A stretch of DNA of 5,190 bases from Paracoccaceae bacterium (GTDB lineage Bacteria > Pseudomonadota > Alphaproteobacteria > Rhodobacterales > Rhodobacteraceae), in assembly GCA_009922885.1 (NCBI GenBank), contig RFUP01000187.1:1-5190 (forward strand), given 5' to 3'. Shown here piece after piece: positions 1-5,190 of this stretch. Each line of letters opens with the position of its first letter. Within the stretch, counting starts at the first letter, position 1. The notes beneath the pieces were generated by a model, which saw nothing but the letters and a program-made list of their open reading frames with translations, did no database searches and was not told the DNA's origin. Both the position numbers and the translations under genes were made by a program.

Positions 1-46
1 GCCTCTTTTCGGGGAGGATAGCGCGATGCGGGGGGAGGGAGAAGTG

Positions 47-94
47 GGTGCCGATCTTCCAGGAAACGCGCGAACAGGACGGAAGATCGGCACC
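47..94. repeat. Perfect 14-bp inverted repeat with 20-nt loop
   Basis: The left arm GGTGCCGATCTTCC (47-60) is exactly complementary to GGAAGATCGGCACC (81-94), with a 20-base spacer. No run of T follows the stem on either strand, so it does not look like a standard intrinsic terminator. If transcription starts near position 198 and runs left, as the FNR-like box at 233-246 would suggest, the hairpin would lie in the 5' leader of that transcript. Other readings are a protein-binding palindrome or a small dispersed repeat. The symmetry is seen directly; the role is unknown. Confidence 0.75.
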
Positions 95-232
95 TTGTCC
101 GGAAAGCTGCCGCCTCCGGGTTTCTCCGATCCGGTTGGCAGGGAAGGAGGCCTCGCGGATCGTAGACTGGCTAGGGCGTGGCCCTTTGCATGTCCGATGA
201 GATGTTAATGCCGTGATTCGTGCCGGGCGGCT

Positions 233-246
233 TTGATCTGGGTCAA
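233..246 (-). promoter_or_regulatory. Near-consensus FNR/FnrL box, probably for a leftward gene
   Basis: TTGATCTGGGTCAA matches the FNR consensus TTGAT-N4-ATCAA at 9 of 10 conserved positions (G for A at the first base of the right arm). In the usual class II layout, with the box centred at -41.5, a leftward transcript would start near 198. The hexamer at -12 to -7 would be CATTAA (210-205), AT-rich in an otherwise GC-rich region. The rightward equivalent is GC-rich, so leftward use is preferred. In related bacteria ccoGHIS often lies near ccoNOQP with its own FNR site, so the target may be ccoG; that gene is not visible here. Confidence 0.5.
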
Positions 247-261
247 CCACGCTGGGTTGAC
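242..261. repeat. 7-bp inverted repeat overlapping the FNR-like box
   Basis: GTCAACC (242-248) and GGTTGAC (255-261) form a 7-bp inverted repeat with a 6-base loop. The left arm overlaps the right half-site of the FNR-like box at 233-246. It sits just downstream of the stop codon of the AEC remnant but lacks a following T tract on the minus strand, so it is a poor terminator candidate. It may simply add extra TTGAC/GTCAA half-sites next to the box. Confidence 0.4.
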
Positions 262-265
262 GGGA

Positions 266-613
266 TCAGGGGAGCACGAGGGCGAGCGTTGCGGAGATGG
301 TGAGGAAGGAGAGGGAGAGGCCTGCAAGGGTGCCGCCGATCACGATCAGAGAGACGGCGGCGCAGGCATTGGCGAGGATATCCACCGGGCGGAAGAGGAT
401 CTGCGGCAGGGGGATGTGGAAGACGGACACAACGACACCCGCACAGAGGGCAAGGACGATCGGGTTCCGCGCGAGGCGGGCGGCGATCTGGACGACGAGG
501 CGGCCAAGGACGGTCATATCGGCGCTGGAGAAGACCTTGAGGCGCACAGAGCCGAAACCGAGGCCGATCAGCACAAAGATCACACCCGTGATCGACAGGA
601 TTCCCAGCATCAC
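266..613 (-). pseudogene. AEC-family (auxin efflux carrier-like) transporter remnant, internally deleted and C-terminally truncated
   Basis: The frame gives 115 residues; full AEC permeases (the family of malonate and other organic-anion carriers) have about 300-320 residues and ten membrane helices. Residues 1-44 resemble the AEC N-terminus: a hydrophobic helix (about 3-22) then FSSADMTVLGRLVVQIA. From residue 45 the sequence jumps to what resembles the start of the second half: LARNPIVLALCAGVV (helix about 50-68), then a helix with the typical VIGGTLAGL segment (about 79-100). It stops at the beginning of the next helix. About 120 central residues and the last two or three helices are missing. 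The frame starts GTG (611-613) then ATG (608-610) with only a weak GC-rich ribosome site. A functional small membrane protein is possible, but a decayed gene with an in-frame internal deletion is more likely. The family assignment is from recalled motif patterns, not a search. Confidence 0.6.
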
Positions 614-668
614 GCCCCGCTGCGTTCATTCTGGCGCGAGCATAGGCCGAATACCGGGGCCTGAAAGC

Positions 669-697
669 GAAAAGAGCAGGCCGGAGCCTGCTCTTTC
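669..697 (-). terminator. Rho-independent terminator of the ccoNOQP operon
   Basis: An 11-bp perfect stem (671-681 pairing with 686-696; AAAGAGCAGGC against GCCTGCTCTTT) encloses a 4-base loop. On the minus strand it is followed by TTTTCGCTTTC, a usable T-rich tail. It begins about 20 bases after the ccoP stop codon and separates the oxidase operon from the AEC remnant further along the same strand. Read on the plus strand it is followed by CTTTCCTTG, so weak bidirectional action is possible. Confidence 0.85.
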
Positions 698-717
698 CTT
701 GTTCGATTTAGGCGCGA

Positions 718-1602
718 TTATTCGCCGCCGCCGAGCGAGTGGACATAGGTTGCCACTGCGCGGATTTCGGCTTCGGAGAGGCCTTGGGCCGGACGGAAAT
801 CCGTGCTCCATGCCGGCATCACACCAGCGCGGGAGTTGGTCACGGTTTCCAGAAGCGTCGCGTAATCGCCACCGTAGAGCCAGATCGCGTCGTTCAGCGC
901 CGGAGCACCCAGATCGCGCATGCCTTCGCCCTGTTCACCGTGGCAGGAGGCGCAGTTGTCGGCAAAGACGACAGCGCCTTCCTCGACTTTGGCGGCGTCC
1001 TGAGCGGTGCCCGAGAGCGACATGACGAAGTTCACAACCTGATCGAGTTGCTCTTTTTCGAGCAGCTCGTCCCGACCGAAGGCAGGCATTTCGGTTGCGC
1101 GGGCGTCGTCGCTATCCGTGTTCCGGATGCCGTGGGTGATGGTGTAGTGGATCGAGTCGATATCCCCACCCCAGAGCCAGTCGTCATCGAGAAGGTTCGG
1201 GTAGCCCTTGGCACCTGCTGCACCAGCACCGTGGCACTGGGCACACCAGGTTTTGAACACTGCCGCACCTGCGGAGATGGCGTAGCCTTTCAGCTCGGCA
1301 TCACCGTCGATGGCAGCCAGCTCGACCGAAGCGAGCTTGTCGTTCATGGGCGCGTTCTTGGCATCCACTGCGGCGATCTGCTCGGCGACTTGCCCACGAG
1401 TGGAGAAGCCGAGAAGGCCGGAGGTTGCCTGAGAGATGCCCGGCCATGCCGGATAGGCGATGGTATAGCCGATGCCCCAGACGATGCAGGCATAGAAGGT
1501 CCAGAGCCACCAGCGCGGCAGCGGATTGTTGAACTCTTCGATGCCGTCCCAGGAGTGGCCCGTGGTGCCGACGTCTTCTTTCTTGATCGGTTTCTTAGCC
1601 AT
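718..1602 (-). CDS. ccoP: cbb3-type cytochrome c oxidase subunit III, diheme cytochrome CcoP
   Basis: This is the membrane-anchored diheme c-type cytochrome that passes electrons from soluble or membrane cytochrome c towards CcoO and the CcoN active site. It has 294 residues, a normal length for the family. The N-terminus is cytoplasmic and carries the typical WDGIEEFNNPLPRWW segment (about 18-32), followed by one membrane helix (about 31-52). The rest is periplasmic and contains two cytochrome c domains. Heme attachment motifs are CAQCH (120-124) and CASCH (217-221). Likely axial methionines are Met172 in EMPAFG and Met262 in VMPAW. The ATG at 1600-1602 is preceded by AGGAGG eight bases upstream, lying inside the end of ccoQ. 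Only 3 bases separate it from the ccoQ stop, so the two are probably translationally coupled. It is the last gene before the terminator at 669-697. No damage is visible. Confidence 0.97.
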   Translation of the reverse strand: MAKKPIKKEDVGTTGHSWDGIEEFNNPLPRWWLWTFYACIVWGIGYTIAYPAWPGISQATSGLLGFSTRGQVAEQIAAVDAKNAPMNDKLASVELAAIDGDAELKGYAISAGAAVFKTWCAQCHGAGAAGAKGYPNLLDDDWLWGGDIDSIHYTITHGIRNTDSDDARATEMPAFGRDELLEKEQLDQVVNFVMSLSGTAQDAAKVEEGAVVFADNCASCHGEQGEGMRDLGAPALNDAIWLYGGDYATLLETVTNSRAGVMPAWSTDFRPAQGLSEAEIRAVATYVHSLGGGE

Positions 1603-1605
1603 GTC

Positions 1606-1797
1606 TCAGGCCTCCTGTGCGTCACGCTCACGGAGAGCGGGCTTTTCGTCATGCCGGAACGGGATATCTGCCACGTCGCGATACACTTTCGTCGAACCGG
1701 GGCGCATCACGAAGAGGATGACACCGACGAAGAAGGCGAAGAGCGCGAGCAGAACCCAGCTGTCAGCGAATTCGCGGAGAAGGGAATAGGTTTCCAT
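1606..1797 (-). CDS. ccoQ: cbb3-type cytochrome c oxidase subunit IV, CcoQ
   Basis: This 63-residue protein is the small, non-heme subunit of cbb3 oxidase, found between ccoO and ccoP as is usual. It has one hydrophobic helix (about residues 14-31, SWVLLALFAFFVGVILFVM) followed by a charged cytoplasmic tail containing the RPGS and YRDVADIPF segments common in CcoQ proteins. In related species CcoQ helps stabilise the complex, in particular the CcoP association, or protects it in oxygen; which applies here cannot be seen. The ATG at 1795-1797 follows GAGGAGG closely, and that ribosome site overlaps the ccoO stop codon region (9-base gap). Short length and weak conservation make the family call depend partly on gene order, but the match of size, helix and position is strong. 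Confidence 0.93.
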   Translation of the reverse strand: METYSLLREFADSWVLLALFAFFVGVILFVMRPGSTKVYRDVADIPFRHDEKPALRERDAQEA

Positions 1798-1806
1798 GAT
1801 CCCTCC

Positions 1807-2535
1807 TCAGCGGCTTGCATCAGGCGTGAAAGTGGAGAAGTCGACCAGCGTGCCCAGCATCTGCAGATAGGCGATGAGCGCGTCGGATTCCGAGATCCCC
1901 GGCTTGCCGTCGAAGTTCCGCACCTGGACCTTGTCGCCGTAGCGTTCGATCAGGCCATCGGTATCGGCATCGGGATCGGCTTGCGCGGCGAAGTCGGCCT
2001 TGGCGTTTTCCAGCATTTCCTCGGAGTAAGGAACGCCGACGAAGCGGTGCGTTGCCATCACGTCCTGGATATACTTGCCGTCAATCGCGCGGTTTTCGAG
2101 GAAGCCGTATTTGGGCATCACCGATTCCGGCACGACCGATTGCGGATCACGCAGGTGGTCGCGGTGCCATTCGTCCGAGTAGCGGCCGCCGACGCGGGCG
2201 AGGTCAGGCCCCGTCCGCTTCGAGCCCCACTGGAACGGGTGGTCGTACTGGCTTTCAGCCGCGAGGCTGTAGTGGCCGTAACGCTCCACCTCGTCGCGCA
2301 TCGGGCGGATCATCTGCGAGTGGCAGACGTAGCAGCCTTCGCGGATGTAGATATCCCGGCCCGCCAGTTCGAGGGGCGTGTAGGGGCGCATGCCCTTCAC
2401 TTCCTCGATGGTGTTTTCGAGCCAGAACAGCGGTGCGATTTGCACGATACCGCCGATGGTCACCACGAGCAGCGCAAAGACTGCCAGAAGCGTGACGTTC
2501 TTTTCGAGGATCGCGTGTTTGTCGAGAATTGCCAT
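1807..2535 (-). CDS. ccoO: cbb3-type cytochrome c oxidase subunit II, monoheme cytochrome CcoO
   Basis: This 242-residue monoheme cytochrome c is anchored by one N-terminal helix (about residues 14-33) with the bulk in the periplasm. It accepts electrons from CcoP and delivers them to the low-spin heme b of CcoN. The heme attachment motif is CYVCH at 68-72, inside the family-typical EGCYVCHSQMIRP stretch. The likely axial ligand is Met140 in VMPKYGF. GSKRTGPDLARVGGRYS (about 105-120) is another strongly conserved CcoO block. The start at 2533-2535 (MAILDKHAILEKN) is chosen because AAGGAGG lies about 8 bases upstream. A further in-frame ATG at 2596-2598 would overlap ccoN and lacks support. 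The gap to the ccoN stop is 13 bases, consistent with co-transcription. Length and all motifs are normal. Confidence 0.97.
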   Translation of the reverse strand: MAILDKHAILEKNVTLLAVFALLVVTIGGIVQIAPLFWLENTIEEVKGMRPYTPLELAGRDIYIREGCYVCHSQMIRPMRDEVERYGHYSLAAESQYDHPFQWGSKRTGPDLARVGGRYSDEWHRDHLRDPQSVVPESVMPKYGFLENRAIDGKYIQDVMATHRFVGVPYSEEMLENAKADFAAQADPDADTDGLIERYGDKVQVRNFDGKPGISESDALIAYLQMLGTLVDFSTFTPDASR

Positions 2536-2548
2536 TGTCCGGCCCTCC

Positions 2549-4150
2549 TTATTCAGCCGGGACCAGATGGTTCGCGGATTCCACGCGAGGCGCGGCACGA
2601 ACAGTCATCCAGAGGTTATAGCACATGATGAGTGCGCCGGAGAGGAACATCAGACCACCCAGACCGCGCACGACATACATCGGGAACTTCGCGCCCACGG
2701 TGTCGGCGAAGGAGTTCACGAGGAAGCCGTTGGCATCCACTTCACGCCACATCAGGCCTTCCATGATGCCGGTGACCCACATGGAGGCGGCGTAGAGGAT
2801 GATGCCGATAGTGGCGAGCCAGAAGTGCCAGCTCACGAGCGAGAGCGAGTAGAGGCGTTCACGGTTCCAGAGCTTCGGCACGAGGAAGTAGAGAGCACCG
2901 AAGGTGATCATCCCGTTCCAGCCGAGTGCGCCGGAGTGCACGTGACCGATGGTCCAGTCAGTGTAGTGCGACAGCGAGTTCACCGCACGGATCGACATCA
3001 TCGGGCCTTCGAAGGTGGACATGCCGTAGAAGCCGATCGAGATCACCATCATACGGATGATCGGGTCGGTCCGGAGCTTGTCCCATGCGCCCGAGAGGGT
3101 CATGAGGCCGTTGATCATACCACCCCAGGACGGCATCCAGAGCACGACCGAGAACACCATGCCGAGGGTCGAGGCCCAGTCCGGCAGAGCGGTGTAGTGG
3201 AGGTGGTGGGGGCCAGCCCAGATGTAGAGGAAGATCAGGGCCCAGAAGTGGATGATCGAGAGCTTGTAGGAGAACACGGGGCGTTCCGCCTGCTTCGGCA
3301 CGAAGTAATACATCATGCCGAGGAAGCCTGCGGTAAGGAAGAAGCCCACAGCGTTGTGGCCATACCACCATTGGGTCATGGCGTCCTGCACACCCGAGAA
3401 CACCTGCACCGACTTCGAACCGAAGATCGAGACCGGGATCGCGATGTTGTTCACGATATGGAGCATCGCGACCGTCAGGATGAACGAGAGGTAGAACCAG
3501 TTCGCCACGTAGATATGGCGCTCTTTGCGCTTCATGATGGTGCCCATGAAGACGAGGAGATAGGCGACCCAGACGATGGTGAGCCAAAGGTCCACATACC
3601 ATTCCGGTTCGGCATATTCCTTACCGTGCGTTGCCCCGAGGATATACCCCGTTGCCGCCAGCACGATCACGAGCTGGTAGCCCCAGAACACGAACCATGC
3701 GAGGTTGCCGCCCCACAGGCGCGCTGCAGAAGTGCGCTGCACGACATAGAACGACGTCGCCAGAAGCGCGTTGCCGCCAAATGCGAAAATCACCGCCGAA
3801 GTATGCAGCGGACGCAGCTTGCCGAAGTTCAGATACCCTTGGGCCCATTCGAGATTGAGCACCGGGAAGGCCAATTGGAACGCAATGATCACGCCCACAA
3901 GGAAACCCACGACACCCCAGCCCGCTGTGGCGATCACGCCGTAGCGCACCACGCCGTCCAAATAACGGGTCTGGTCAGTTGGCACCGAAGGCTCTCCGGT
4001 GCGGCGAAGCACGTAAACAAACGTGATAAGCGCGGCGAGTGCGACAGTGATCGCATTCACCTGATAGGCCAAATCACGCCCGTAATTGGCGGCGATCATC
4101 GCGAGGAGCGCCACCAAGCCGAGCGCTATCAGCTTGAAATAGTTCGACAT
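2549..4150 (-). CDS. ccoN: cbb3-type cytochrome c oxidase subunit I, catalytic CcoN
   Basis: This is the membrane catalytic subunit that reduces O2 to water with high affinity and couples this to proton pumping. It has 533 residues and many membrane helices. By comparison with the known Pseudomonas stutzeri cbb3 structure, His116 (RPLHTSA) and His405 are the likely low-spin heme b ligands and His403 the heme b3 ligand (IGHVHSG). His265 (WYGHNAVGF), His315 and His316 (GPHHLHY) are the likely CuB ligands. Tyr309 (FLYIWAG) falls where the His-cross-linked tyrosine belongs, and Glu381 (STFEGPMMS) where the conserved active-site glutamate belongs. The first 50 or so residues add about two helices ahead of the core, as in other alphaproteobacterial CcoN. 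The ATG at 4148-4150 is preceded by GAAGGGA at 6 bases; an in-frame ATG at 4175-4177 would add nine polar residues and is less likely. It is first in the operon and is controlled from the FNR-box region upstream. Confidence 0.98.
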   Translation of the reverse strand: MSNYFKLIALGLVALLAMIAANYGRDLAYQVNAITVALAALITFVYVLRRTGEPSVPTDQTRYLDGVVRYGVIATAGWGVVGFLVGVIIAFQLAFPVLNLEWAQGYLNFGKLRPLHTSAVIFAFGGNALLATSFYVVQRTSAARLWGGNLAWFVFWGYQLVIVLAATGYILGATHGKEYAEPEWYVDLWLTIVWVAYLLVFMGTIMKRKERHIYVANWFYLSFILTVAMLHIVNNIAIPVSIFGSKSVQVFSGVQDAMTQWWYGHNAVGFFLTAGFLGMMYYFVPKQAERPVFSYKLSIIHFWALIFLYIWAGPHHLHYTALPDWASTLGMVFSVVLWMPSWGGMINGLMTLSGAWDKLRTDPIIRMMVISIGFYGMSTFEGPMMSIRAVNSLSHYTDWTIGHVHSGALGWNGMITFGALYFLVPKLWNRERLYSLSLVSWHFWLATIGIILYAASMWVTGIMEGLMWREVDANGFLVNSFADTVGAKFPMYVVRGLGGLMFLSGALIMCYNLWMTVRAAPRVESANHLVPAE

Positions 4151-4199
4151 TTTTCGTCCCTTCGTCTGGTTCCGCATGATTCGGGAAAACCTGCGGCGC

Positions 4200-4221
4200 G
4201 TTATAGACTGATGGGTAGATG
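4200..4221 (-). promoter_or_regulatory. Candidate -10 region of the ccoN promoter
   Basis: Two candidate hexamers exist on the minus strand. CATCTA (4221-4216) is a poor match to TATAAT but sits exactly where a class II FNR promoter needs it: the box at 4244-4257 would be centred at -41.5 with a start near 4209, giving a 59-base leader. TATAAC (4205-4200) matches 5 of 6 bases but would put the box near -57.5, an unusual FNR position. I cannot choose between them from sequence alone. Confidence 0.4.
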
Positions 4222-4243
4222 CGACGGGCGCGCGAAACCTGCC

Positions 4244-4257
4244 TTGATCTGCATCAA
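4244..4257 (-). promoter_or_regulatory. Perfect FNR/FnrL box, ccoN-proximal
   Basis: TTGATCTGCATCAA is a perfect match to TTGAT-N4-ATCAA; the palindrome extends one base each side (C...G, 4243-4258). It lies 94 bases upstream of the ccoN start codon. FNR-type regulators carry an oxygen-labile iron-sulfur cluster and activate cbb3 oxidase operons at low oxygen in many proteobacteria, including FnrL in Rhodobacter. The box is palindromic, so its strand assignment is by proximity to ccoN. Confidence 0.9.
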
Positions 4258-4275
4258 GAGTTCGTGCCGCAGCTA

Positions 4276-4289
4276 TTGATACGCATCAA
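4276..4289 (+). promoter_or_regulatory. Perfect FNR/FnrL box, usp-proximal
   Basis: TTGATACGCATCAA is a second perfect FNR consensus, centred 32 bp from the first, or about three helical turns, so both dimers would lie on the same face of the DNA. If it activates the rightward stress-protein gene as a class II site, transcription would start near 4324. The -10 hexamer would then be TAGTTT (4312-4317), which keeps the key T, A and final T of TATAAT. Confidence 0.88.
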
Positions 4290-4311
4290 GGCAAGCCCCA
4301 CAGGCCACCCC

Positions 4312-4317
4312 TAGTTT
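4312..4317 (+). promoter_or_regulatory. Candidate -10 element of the usp promoter
   Basis: TAGTTT occupies exactly -12 to -7 if the FNR box at 4276-4289 is centred at -41.5. It matches TATAAT at positions 1, 2 and 6. The predicted leader would be about 28 bases and include the GGAGG ribosome site at 4342-4346. Spacing supports it more than sequence does. Confidence 0.45.
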
Positions 4318-4351
4318 CGAAGCCAGAGACCCCGACCAACCGGAGGACCCC

Positions 4352-5190
4352 ATGGCTTACAAAACAATTTTCACCGCCCTCACTGATCCCGCCCTCGTCG
4401 CCACGACGATGGAACAGGCCGAGGCGCTGGCCCGCGCGCATGATGCCCATCTTGATGTGCTCTGCCTCGGCGTCGATCGCACCCAGACGGGATATTATTA
4501 CGCAGGCGCCAATGCCCTGATCCTGCAAGAAACCATCGCCCGCGCCGAGAAGGAAGCCGAGGAAATCGAGGCGCAGGTGCGCGCCCGGCTCGAACCGAGC
4601 GGCTTGCGCTGGTCGAGCGATACGGGCGTGTCGCAACTGGCCGATATCGGCCGTCATGTCGCCGCCCGCGCCCGCTTCTCCGATCTGGCCGTTCTGGCCA
4701 AGCCTTACGGCCCGCACCGCGGTGCCGAGCTTGAACCCGTCGTCGAAAGCGCCATGTTCGAAGGCCTCGCGCCCGTGCTCGTGGTGCCAGGGCCGGGCTG
4801 CACAGTCACCAATCCGAAAAAGGTCGTGATCGGCTGGAACGAAAGCCGCGAAGCGCTGGTGGCCGTGCGCGCCGCGCTGCCCTTGATCCAAAAGGCCGAA
4901 GCCGTGCATGTGGTGATCATTGACCCGCCCACCCATGGCCCGTCGCGCTCCGATCCCGGTGGTCAGCTGTCGCAATGCCTTGCCCGCCACGGCGCACGCG
5001 TTGAAATCGATGTGCTCTCGAAAACCCTGCCGCGCGTGTCCGATGTGCTGATCCGCCACGCCAATGACGTCAGCGCCGATCTGGTGATCATGGGGGCCTA
5101 CGGCCACTCGCGGTTCCGCGAAGCCATCCTCGGCGGCGCCACACGCTACATGCTCGAACAATCGGGCCTCAGCGTGTTCATGGCACATTG
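4352..5190 (+). CDS. Tandem-domain universal stress protein (UspA family), stop codon cut by window edge
   Basis: The frame gives 279 residues and ends with the bases TG at the window edge. A TGA stop is likely because the protein already ends in a typical SVFMAH tail. It holds two Usp domains, about residues 1-147 and 156-279. The second carries the nucleotide-binding motif, GAYGHSRFREAILGGAT (248-264), after the strand SADLVIM. The first has the same fold pattern (SDLAVLAKPYG, then PVLVVPGPG at 141-149) but lacks the glycine motif, so only one ATP site is expected. There is no signal peptide or membrane helix; it should be cytoplasmic. Its exact job is unknown; the family is linked to survival under energy or oxygen stress. 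The ATG at 4352 follows GGAGG by five bases. It is divergent from ccoN and shares the two FNR boxes, which suggests induction at low oxygen. Rhodobacter has a similar usp next to ccoN. Confidence 0.93.
   Translation, partial: MAYKTIFTALTDPALVATTMEQAEALARAHDAHLDVLCLGVDRTQTGYYYAGANALILQETIARAEKEAEEIEAQVRARLEPSGLRWSSDTGVSQLADIGRHVAARARFSDLAVLAKPYGPHRGAELEPVVESAMFEGLAPVLVVPGPGCTVTNPKKVVIGWNESREALVAVRAALPLIQKAEAVHVVIIDPPTHGPSRSDPGGQLSQCLARHGARVEIDVLSKTLPRVSDVLIRHANDVSADLVIMGAYGHSRFREAILGGATRYMLEQSGLSVFMAH

Larger units (their letters stand above)
1..265. other. Intergenic stretch with no supported gene
   Basis: No open frame here has a recognisable product. A 60-codon frame at 26-208 (plus) has a fair ribosome site but a Gly/Arg/Pro-rich, low-complexity translation with no family resemblance. 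A leftward frame from a GTG at 91-93 runs off the window edge without a good ribosome site. What the stretch does hold is the inverted repeat at 47-94, the FNR-like box at 233-246, and a small inverted repeat at 242-261. It is best read as the upstream region of a leftward gene beginning outside the window. Confidence 0.5.

Noticed and set aside
1..93. A leftward frame from a GTG at 91-93 that runs off the window edge
   Set aside because: There is no ribosome site at a useful distance and the predicted start (VPIFRPVRAF) resembles nothing I know. It does not look like the beginning of CcoG.
47..94. The inverted repeat read as an intrinsic terminator or a CRISPR-like repeat
   Set aside because: There is no T tract on either side, and there is only one copy, with no regularly spaced repeats anywhere in the window.
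26..208. A 60-codon frame on the plus strand with GGAGGA seven bases before its ATG
   Set aside because: The ribosome site is decent, but the translation is Gly/Arg/Pro-rich without a helix, signal or family pattern, and it runs through the 14-bp inverted repeat. I treat the match as chance.
243..629. A 128-codon minus-strand frame overlapping the AEC remnant
   Set aside because: Its translation is Arg/Pro/Cys-rich and has no hydrophobic helices, whereas the alternative frame at 266-613 gives membrane helices and AEC motifs.
297..1025. A 242-codon Arg-rich frame on the plus strand across the AEC remnant, the terminator and the end of ccoP
   Set aside because: It crosses a strong terminator hairpin and two differently framed genes, and its Arg/Pro-rich composition is typical of a GC-rich shadow frame.
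739..2628. A 629-codon open frame on the plus strand across ccoP, ccoQ and ccoO
   Set aside because: It is antisense to three well-supported genes. Its His/Val/Asp/Arg-rich translation has no domain or family pattern, and such frames arise readily opposite GC-rich genes.
2390..4279. A 629-codon open frame on the plus strand across ccoN
   Set aside because: It is antisense to ccoN, with a His/Glu/Arg-rich translation, no ribosome site and no recognisable domain. The ccoN strand has all catalytic residues.
4286..5188. A 300-codon open frame on the minus strand opposite the stress-protein gene
   Set aside because: It would also overlap an FNR box. The plus-strand frame has a good ribosome site and clear Usp motifs, so the minus frame is a shadow.

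Overview
The window looks like the chromosome of a facultatively aerobic alphaproteobacterium, most likely of the Rhodobacter/Paracoccus group. This rests on high GC, a ccoN-ccoO-ccoQ-ccoP order with close protein resemblance to that group, and a divergent universal stress protein gene sharing the upstream region. The genus cannot be fixed from the sequence alone.

Layout. Positions 1-265 hold no gene I can support. They contain a perfect 14-bp inverted repeat (47-60/81-94) and a near-consensus FNR box (233-246) that seems to point left, towards a gene outside the window. Positions 266-613 (minus) encode a 115-residue remnant of an AEC-family transporter: the start of the protein is joined directly to a piece of its second half. 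Positions 669-697 are an intrinsic terminator. Positions 718-4150 (minus) are the complete ccoNOQP operon for cbb3-type cytochrome c oxidase, transcribed in the order N (2549-4150), O (1807-2535), Q (1606-1797), P (718-1602). Positions 4151-4351 are a divergent control region with two perfect FNR boxes 32 bp apart. Positions 4352-5190 (plus) are a tandem-domain universal stress protein whose stop codon falls on the window edge.

How it works together. CcoN reduces O2 at a heme b3-CuB centre. Electrons arrive through the c-type hemes of CcoP and CcoO, and CcoQ is the small single-helix subunit. The two FNR boxes suggest that an FNR/FnrL regulator switches on both the high-affinity oxidase and the stress protein when oxygen falls. 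The cbb3 maturation genes (ccoGHIS) are not in the window; the FNR-like box at 233-246 may belong to them, but that is inference.

Most of the window is a well-known system. The points worth a second look are the symmetric double-FNR module, the collapsed transporter gene, and the hairpin plus FNR-like box at the left end.
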